22,817 bases of DNA from the NCBI GenBank assembly GCA_038750655.1, contig JBCDGZ010000124.1, positions 1 to 22,817 on the forward strand. Direction: 5' to 3'. The translations under genes and the position numbers were made by a program. Below are positions 17,901 through 22,817 of the stretch, piece by piece. Position 1 is the stretch's first letter; each line of letters starts with the position of its first letter. This stretch comes from JBCDGZ01 sp038750655 (GTDB taxonomy: Bacteria; Bacteroidota; Bacteroidia; Chitinophagales; Saprospiraceae). The notes under the pieces were generated by a model that was not told the DNA's origin, searched no databases, and was given only the letters and a program-made list of their open reading frames with translations.

Positions 17901-20697
17901 AATCGGGATGTTTGTCCTCGTGGGTGGCCAGTAGGTTCACCGCAGTGGGATAGCTCATGACATCGGGAAGCAGAATGGGAAAAATTGCCTCCTCGGCAGG
18001 AACCTGCGCCTTCTTTTGCCCGGCAAGAACGGTGGTATAGGCCAAGTCGTATTTTGAGGAAGTTGCTAAAAGTTCTACCACTATTTTTGAATCGATTTCT
18101 GCCTCACCAATCATCACCATATTCTGATAATCATTATGGTGAGGGTTGAGGTGGTATTGGCTGTCCATCCCACTATCGGAATGCGGCTGCAAGGTATTTT
18201 TATAATCATAAAAGCTCAACCGATAATCCTTACTGCTTTTGGAGTTAACCGCCTTGGCACCGAAGACGAAGGATTGCTGATTTCGAGGATTGACATAGAA
18301 GCGTAGATAGCCATAGTTGTCCTTGGAACCTCCCGGCGCTTGATAATGGATCGCCGGGTCCAGTTGCCAGCTCCCCCCTTCTTTTTTTTGCAACACTCGG
18401 CTTCTAATCGCTTTAGGACTCACCGGTTTTGCGGATAGCCAGCTTGGATTATTGGTCAGGTAGCCTGTAGAGGCTCCCAAATCAGTGATGATGACCAAGA
18501 GTTGTCCCTGCTGGTAAACGGCCTCTACCCGATCTGTTTTCCACCCCTCGAATTCTTTTCCCAAAATTTTATCCAGCGGAATACCTTCCATCTTCCAGCC
18601 CGTTTTGTCGGCCAAAGATTTCGCCTCTGGGCTCCACCTTAGGTGCACCAGGCTCTTTTGCCCGCCAGCAATCGCAATCACTTCATTGGAAACCGGAGAT
18701 AGTGGGTCGGCATTTGGATTTTTGACGATACAAAACATACCTCCGTGGTGGGCATCCAGACTGGGCGTTTCCACCTCCAGCTGTCCTTCCATCAACTCCG
18801 CCGTCATCAGTAATTTCGTAGGGGCGTTGCTGCCGAAGGTATATTCGAGAGCAAGCAAGTCGCCCAGGTCATAGCCATTACCGCTAATGCTGATATTTCG
18901 ATTTGCGTCGCATTTGAAGAGATACAGTCGGTTATTAAAAGTACAGATACTCGGATCGATAGTTGGATCATCGCTGCCCATTTTGATGGCGCTGCTTTGA
19001 CTCCACAGGGAGCTTGGATCATTGGTGTGCACCAATTCCAAGGTGGAGGGCAGCAGCTTATTGCGATAAACCATAAACAGGGTATCCTGCAAAACACAGA
19101 GCGATACCCCTCCCGCCGTTTTCACACTGGTGTTCCGAGCATCCTTTAGGGCCATACTTTTTTCCCAAACCACTCCATCCCCAGAACGCGCACTGTAGAT
19201 GGTGGCATTATGGACGTAAAAGATGTACAGCATCTCCTTAAAGCTAATGATCACGGGAGCTGTATCGGAAATATCGGTTTCGTTCATCGGCCAATCCTGC
19301 GGCCAGGATTCTAGCGGCTGATCATTTTTACAAACTCGAATATGACCGCTACCATTATTGGCTCGATAGGCTAGAAATACTTGTTCGTTGAAGGTCGTAG
19401 CAGAAGGAGCCGTATCAGTCGAATTGGTGGTATTGATTTTTTTAGCTGCCGCCCATTTTCCATTTTCCAAAGTAGATACGTACAGACTATTGCTAGAATC
19501 GTCAGATTTAAAAAAGAGATAGAGCGAACCGTTGAGCACTGCCATACTTGGTGTCGCGGAAGTACAGTCTTGCCCATCCAAGCGAGTATTTTGGGGCCAT
19601 TCTTTTACTGGATCAGAACTGACATTTTGCCAAATGTATCGCTTTTCCGCGCTGCCTTCATAGGCCGTATGGAGCTTCCCCTCAAATGCCTGAGCGGCAA
19701 TGGCGCTTTGGCTGGACCCTCCTGGGCAATTGCTCCAAAGTTGATAATCGGCATCCAGTTCCACCCAATGCCCAAAGAAATTGAGGCTTTTGGCCCCCGC
19801 CGGCTGGCCGATATTCCCCCAGGGCATGGGCGCTAAATCAGCGGTATCATCCGTACTCCCCTCTTCCACCAGTTGCATATCCCACATTTGAAAATGATTG
19901 CCCTCGTTGCCGGGATTGAGGTAAACAGCGCCCTTGTTATTGCCGTCGATCACCTTACCAGAACTCTTCTGGATCATCTTCAGGTATCGCCCCTCCGCTG
20001 CCGCCAAACGCCATAATTGCGAATCGCTGTTGTCATCAGCCAGAGCGAGATAAACTGCACCGTTTTTGTAAGCCGCACTATCGATGACCAGGCCAGAGTT
20101 GGAATTACGTATTTTGAAATACCCCTTGCCCTTAGGTTCAAAGGCCCATTTCTCTTCCAATAAATTATCCCATTGTCTAGTGCTGACTTTGAAATCGATA
20201 TTGCCATCTAGTACATAATGCTTATTATTAACGGTCTGGGCCAGCGCCACTTGGTAGTACTGGTCCTTCTGTAGCGTCAGGGTCCAGTTTACTGGAATCC
20301 CTTGGCTGTCTTTAGCCACTAGGGCCAGCTGATCTTGTTTTTTTCCGATCAGCGCCAGCAGTTGCTGAGTCGCCTTTTGCTGAATCGTTCCGGAACGCTT
20401 GCCGCCGAAGGGCTCCAGGGCTAGCCGCCATTTTTGAAAATCACCGCCGTTCCAGGGCATGAGATAGACCTGCCCAGAGGCATTTCCATCCAGAACATAG
20501 CCCGAAGCTTTCTGAATAATCTTGTAATAACCATCGTGAGTTGACTCGATCTTCCACTGCTGGAAATCCCCCCCATTCCAGGGCATAGGGTAGCTATTTC
20601 CAATGGTAGCGCCAAATAAAACGGGGGCTTGGGCTTGTTGATCGTTTTTGGTTTTGTGAACAATTCTGTAGAGAGCAGGATGTAGGGAATTTGACAT
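14944..20697 (-). CDS. 1917-residue ricin-trefoil/propeller/helical multidomain protein, possible effector
   Basis: No signal peptide or T9SS sorting domain is seen. Residues 8-275 contain ricin-type beta-trefoil repeats with QxW-like ends: MPWNGGDFQQW (38-48), MPWNGGDFQKW (80-90), SQLW (226-229) and HFQMW (268-272), suggesting carbohydrate binding. Residues about 320-610 show six blade-like units (QSAIAAQAFEGKLHTAY, PSMAVLNGSLYLFF, PSATTFNEQVFLAY, PVIISFKEMLYIFY, GVSLCVLQDTLFMVY, PSICTFNNRLYLF), consistent with a sialidase/lectin-like propeller. Further beta-rich sequence runs to about 1150, then a sandwich-like domain and a Ser/Pro linker near 1310. Residues about 1325-1450 are long amphipathic helices. 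Hydrophobic helices lie near 1570-1640, 1749-1772, 1792-1813 and 1829-1850. The order of binding domains, helical region and hydrophobic helices suggests a membrane-acting effector, but the function is unproven. Confidence 0.85.
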   Translation of the reverse strand: MSNSLHPALYRIVHKTKNDQQAQAPVLFGATIGNSYPMPWNGGDFQQWKIESTHDGYYKIIQKASGYVLDGNASGQVYLMPWNGGDFQKWRLALEPFGGKRSGTIQQKATQQLLALIGKKQDQLALVAKDSQGIPVNWTLTLQKDQYYQVALAQTVNNKHYVLDGNIDFKVSTRQWDNLLEEKWAFEPKGKGYFKIRNSNSGLVIDSAAYKNGAVYLALADDNSDSQLWRLAAAEGRYLKMIQKSSGKVIDGNNKGAVYLNPGNEGNHFQMWDMQLVEEGSTDDTADLAPMPWGNIGQPAGAKSLNFFGHWVELDADYQLWSNCPGGSSQSAIAAQAFEGKLHTAYEGSAEKRYIWQNVSSDPVKEWPQNTRLDGQDCTSATPSMAVLNGSLYLFFKSDDSSNSLYVSTLENGKWAAAKKINTTNSTDTAPSATTFNEQVFLAYRANNGSGHIRVCKNDQPLESWPQDWPMNETDISDTAPVIISFKEMLYIFYVHNATIYSARSGDGVVWEKSMALKDARNTSVKTAGGVSLCVLQDTLFMVYRNKLLPSTLELVHTNDPSSLWSQSSAIKMGSDDPTIDPSICTFNNRLYLFKCDANRNISISGNGYDLGDLLALEYTFGSNAPTKLLMTAELMEGQLEVETPSLDAHHGGMFCIVKNPNADPLSPVSNEVIAIAGGQKSLVHLRWSPEAKSLADKTGWKMEGIPLDKILGKEFEGWKTDRVEAVYQQGQLLVIITDLGASTGYLTNNPSWLSAKPVSPKAIRSRVLQKKEGGSWQLDPAIHYQAPGGSKDNYGYLRFYVNPRNQQSFVFGAKAVNSKSSKDYRLSFYDYKNTLQPHSDSGMDSQYHLNPHHNDYQNMVMIGEAEIDSKIVVELLATSSKYDLAYTTVLAGQKKAQVPAEEAIFPILLPDVMSYPTAVNLLATHEDKHPDLAIKGKSVLLTDDHGNLAYSFQSAADHPQDSPFTTRLLSGKGLQIYQVAFGKNAEGLHRIFALDLNNRLWLLRQVSEDPDTGEMLFADAFVYLGATLNSISCPEVMVGDAEVYGVVQQEATDEAFLYELHCSKVDKIWVKEAIKVPNDCIPKRAKKTKPTKVVPLYYTEIMAKDDNGIGYANYEMEIRASSRTTVFINGYLHRFDRYSPAYVRTNGQGKVVIESPAKGIATAYLMVHTDFMGVDEEGNKRYQLINPGHNAHRRLSGADGAQLTVKKKGKMVKESFSKDTLYQSGILKAKDKSFSSQDADNLVGLIKNSAAIMANASTSHARRSVGASDTYITNPEEYRFSTSSGNVKRGDQKPVHFTIHLNKGQPSITNTPSSSPQGGKARRSTMSDIGDAIWSWAESAVEEVWDEAKQEFQKIEKLVVEIESEITIMVHTAEGLVQTVVAATVEQVGALVETIFQVIAKAVDQIKDVIEKVVEFLTLLFDWENILKTKAKIETIFKDMATVTTQHILPATNKLFDQYIDQLEDLIEHNFDKLEAHFRDKTFGYSGAQPASNSSSYQLRSEHSVRLNYVSNHYQSSDPGTITIKHNNQSPLVTLLTKEMESFLQLYDQFQKDISKDFQSSSNILDVGILVLLDSAKALVLGLLETLKNLIDTLFQMGEEVLNTFMEWLETEVPILSWLFEIAGIGEVTWLDVFSMMLALPMYVMSELEAASGDDRLKNILMADSKHLSGNPWAEQAEDHKRSASKHSDYDKVMLAIFTSSYIELGLLKTALDINRNLPDAQVPGTPANESTPINNDEDLKAPKASRKDIIMTGLAGGALAMGWMGWYTTIPYKSFKNLVTLEPSVKDAFLCAKSGMILLTVGYNTWAYSGFVQHIGTSYAMVIKKIQAGSTSVLGIANLLLGAGTAWAISTENPVNYPQEVQVLIRPLPSACQGLLLAKNAGTVGRVTALCVPLIDFACDEFVAFNQIGVFNGKY

Positions 20698-20926
20698 GAA
20701 TTTTGGGGTTTTGAAAGTTGGTGAATGTGTAATTGTAGAGTACTAAAATAATCAATTCGTAACGATTTCTGATCGCTAAAAAAGTTAAGATCAATAGACT
20801 AATCACAAGCTTACACTAGCCTGCGAAGAAAAAATATAATACAGAAGCACTGGACATAATGGTAGAATTTCATTAATTTGCGGGCTGTTTTTATCATAAA
20901 ATGAGCATATAAACTAAAACAATTCC

Positions 20927-21748
20927 ATGAAGAATGTATACGTAGTAATCACCTTACTATTCCTTGCTTCTATTCCCTTACTAACGACTGCACAAGCTCC
21001 AGGTTATCTGGGTAGAAGAGCCTTCATAGGCTTTACCTTCTCCAGCTCTCCGGCCATTAGTGGACCTACCCAGAACAACAATGGAGAGAATTTCTTCGGA
21101 AATAGTAATGACAGAAGTTGGGGGATAAACTATGAATTAGAGGCTAACCTTTCGTATGTTATAAGCCGATCAATGAGCCTTGGACTCAACTTGGGCCAAT
21201 ACTATACGGGAATGACGACAACGGCGGAGACTCCTTCACTAGCTCGAGAGCTACTGCCTTTTCAAAATGATTACTTTGATTCCCATGATTTATTTTATAG
21301 GCTCAATGTAAAATCACTCAGTATTGTAGTTAATAAATATAAGCTAGCAAAAGGTGCCCTCGCTCCCTTTGGCAACCATGTTTTTTTTGGACTGAAGCGC
21401 CATTTCATAAGTGGTGAAATCATTGATAAGAGAACGACTTATGAATCCTCTTTTGAAGAAATCGGCAACGTTGTCGGACATCGAAACTTAGAAATCGATG
21501 ACCAATTGGCCTACTTTTCTTTCCTCTTTGGATGGGCAAGAAATCAGATCTTTTGGGATAAATTCATTCTAAAGACAGGAATTCGCTTTGCCATACCGCT
21601 TGGTGTTGCCCCCATCAATGCCATCTTTGATAATAATGCTTATGAACCGTTTGAACGTCAAGAACTTTATGAAGACAATGTTTACAACCGTCTGGTTAGA
21701 CATGAGTTTGTGCGCGTTGATGTAGGCGTCGGTTTCTTAATTTTCTAA
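20927..21748 (+). CDS. Outer-membrane beta-barrel-like protein, function unknown
   Basis: The 273-residue product starts with a signal peptide (MKNVYVVITLLFLASIPLL, cleavage near AQA/PGY). The mature protein shows alternating strands typical of small barrels (AFIGFTFSSSPA, ELEANLSYVISRSMSLGLNLGQYYTG, LAYFSFLFGWARNQI, FILKTGIRFAIPLG) and ends FVRVDVGVGFLIF with a terminal Phe, the usual signature for outer-membrane barrel assembly. No specific family is recognised. It is the first of three same-strand genes: 11 bases separate it from the next, so cotranscription is likely. The AT-rich 229 bases upstream, shared with the divergent large gene, should hold the promoter; only a partial -7-like TTAATTTG (20873-20880) is seen. 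Confidence 0.8.
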   Translation: MKNVYVVITLLFLASIPLLTTAQAPGYLGRRAFIGFTFSSSPAISGPTQNNNGENFFGNSNDRSWGINYELEANLSYVISRSMSLGLNLGQYYTGMTTTAETPSLARELLPFQNDYFDSHDLFYRLNVKSLSIVVNKYKLAKGALAPFGNHVFFGLKRHFISGEIIDKRTTYESSFEEIGNVVGHRNLEIDDQLAYFSFLFGWARNQIFWDKFILKTGIRFAIPLGVAPINAIFDNNAYEPFERQELYEDNVYNRLVRHEFVRVDVGVGFLIF

Positions 21749-21759
21749 ACCAATAAGCA

Positions 21760-22629
21760 ATGAAAAATAATAACTATTTAGCCATTCTTTTTTGTATCCT
21801 CCTATTGTCTGCTGGATGTTTTGATTATGAGACGCAATTCGAAGGGCCATACGAAGATATGGAGGACACGACGAGCCCCCCAATAGAGCTGCCCAAAGTT
21901 GTTGTATTTGTCGCTGGTGGAAAAGTATATCTAGCGGATGAAAATATCAACCAGATCGATACCATCTACTCTTCTAATGACGTAAGAATTGCTTCCATTA
22001 ATAACGAACATTCCAAGGTAGCCTACAAAAGACTAGGCGAAAACATTCAAATCTACGACATTGAAGAAGGCAGGATTGTAGGTGAAATAGCCAACTCTGA
22101 AAACGCCACCTGGTTTGATTTTCACGCCAATAATCAAACGGTTTATTATACCAATGGTTGGGAGCTCACCACCTACGGGCCGGAGGTACTACTGACCAAC
22201 CCTACTGATATTAGACAATTATCGCCCTTGAGTGGTAACGGTGTTTTCTTCAAAGGAGCCGTTGTTTTAGAAAATGGAAATATCATCTATTCACTATCAG
22301 CACTTGGTTTTGGTGATCGCCTCTATCTTTCTACTGGAACTAGTAATATTGCTTCTTTTACTGGTACTGAATTTAGACATTTCTTAAGAATCAATGCCGC
22401 TGAAAATGAACTGTGGGCAGCTAGTGAATTTGACAACAAGCTCCATATACATCGTACGACTGATTTATCCGAAATCAGAACAGATCGCGACCATTTCTTA
22501 GGAGCGCCTACATCTAATGGAGCTGGGTATAAAGTGAGAATTATCGATGAAGAGATCATCCAAATTCCCTTTTTGAACCTCAGTGTCTCTAGCCCAGGGG
22601 ATGAACGCGTAACTTCGATAGATTATTAA
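21760..22629 (+). CDS. Lipoprotein with propeller-like repeats
   Basis: This 289-residue protein begins with a lipoprotein signal (MKNNNYLAILFCILLLSAGC, lipobox LSAGC, Cys20). After an acidic linker (EGPYEDMEDTT), the body consists of short strand-rich units in which a value is read and reported: VVVFVAGGKVYLADENIN, IASINNEHSKVAYKRLGENIQIYD, WFDFHANNQTVYYTNG, FRHFLRINAAENELWAASEFDNKLHIHRT. This resembles TolB/WD40-like propeller lipoproteins that act as periplasmic or surface scaffolds. No enzyme motif is visible. It starts 11 bases after the barrel-like gene and is followed after 47 bases by another exported protein, so the three probably form one envelope complex or operon. The propeller fold is a judgement by eye. 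Confidence 0.8.
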   Translation: MKNNNYLAILFCILLLSAGCFDYETQFEGPYEDMEDTTSPPIELPKVVVFVAGGKVYLADENINQIDTIYSSNDVRIASINNEHSKVAYKRLGENIQIYDIEEGRIVGEIANSENATWFDFHANNQTVYYTNGWELTTYGPEVLLTNPTDIRQLSPLSGNGVFFKGAVVLENGNIIYSLSALGFGDRLYLSTGTSNIASFTGTEFRHFLRINAAENELWAASEFDNKLHIHRTTDLSEIRTDRDHFLGAPTSNGAGYKVRIIDEEIIQIPFLNLSVSSPGDERVTSIDY

Positions 22630-22676
22630 CCGCTCCGTCTTCATTCCTCTCTACTTTTAACTGTAAAAAAAATATA

Positions 22677-22817
22677 ATGCGAACGATATATATAGCTTTA
22701 ATCCTGGTCTGTTTTTTTTCGTCGAATCTGTGGGCCCAATCTCCAGATTTACTGAAGGCCGAGGGCCAGATACCCAAAGAGTTCATCTCCAGAAGTACCA
22801 ACAAATACAAAAGGGAA
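22677..22817 (+). CDS. Exported protein, N-terminal fragment cut by window end
   Basis: The ATG at 22677 opens a frame that stays open for 47 codons to the last base. It begins with a clear signal peptide (MRTIYIALILVCFFSSNLWA, cleavage before QSPD), then a charged segment LLKAEGQIPKEFISRSTNKY. It lies 47 bases after the lipoprotein gene on the same strand and is probably the third gene of that operon. Too little is present to name a family. The signal peptide and open frame make it a credible gene start. Confidence 0.7.
   Translation, partial: MRTIYIALILVCFFSSNLWAQSPDLLKAEGQIPKEFISRSTNKYKRE

Overview
The window looks like a chromosomal segment from a Bacteroidota bacterium, most likely a Saprospiria (Lewinella/Haliscomenobacter-like) lineage. 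This rests on a Bacteroidota-type DnaA, a PorP/SprF-family protein paired with a giant PKD adhesin that carries a type B type IX secretion (T9SS) sorting domain, numerous MKK..C lipoproteins, and start sites without a clear Shine-Dalgarno sequence. The lineage is an inference; no rRNA is present to confirm it. I found no tRNA, rRNA, CRISPR array, insertion sequence or DnaA-box cluster.

Layout. (1) 1-1410: dnaA, cut at its 5' end by the window edge, followed by a bidirectional terminator shared with a small convergent lipoprotein gene (1565-1756, minus). (2) 2046-4992, minus: a two-gene cassette, a 747-residue lipoprotein with a C-terminal pretoxin/toxin-like region and, one base later, a 233-residue cytoplasmic protein, arranged like a toxin and its immunity protein. 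(3) 4993-5475: a long non-coding leader with a C-rich, G-poor stretch. (4) 5476-13550, plus: a PorP/SprF-like outer-membrane protein followed by a 2290-residue secreted adhesin built from degenerate Ig/PKD domains, eleven GxWSG-type repeats, nine PKD domains and a C-terminal sorting domain. This is the SprF/SprB-type arrangement of T9SS surface adhesins. (5) 14006-14947, plus: a stand-alone type II thioesterase and, 66 bases later, a 55-codon ORF that looks like a double-glycine RiPP precursor with a CCxC core. A perfect terminator hairpin lies inside this ORF. (6) 14944-20697, minus: a 1917-residue protein without a signal peptide, with ricin-type trefoils, a probable six-bladed propeller, a long amphipathic helical region and C-terminal hydrophobic helices; it is a candidate effector or pore-forming protein. 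(7) 20927-22817, plus: a run of three envelope genes (beta-barrel-like protein, propeller-like lipoprotein, and a partial exported protein that runs off the window).

The regions most worth following up are the hidden peptide ORF next to the thioesterase, the multidomain 1917-residue protein, the toxin/immunity-like pair, and the three-repeat higher-order periodicity inside the giant adhesin.
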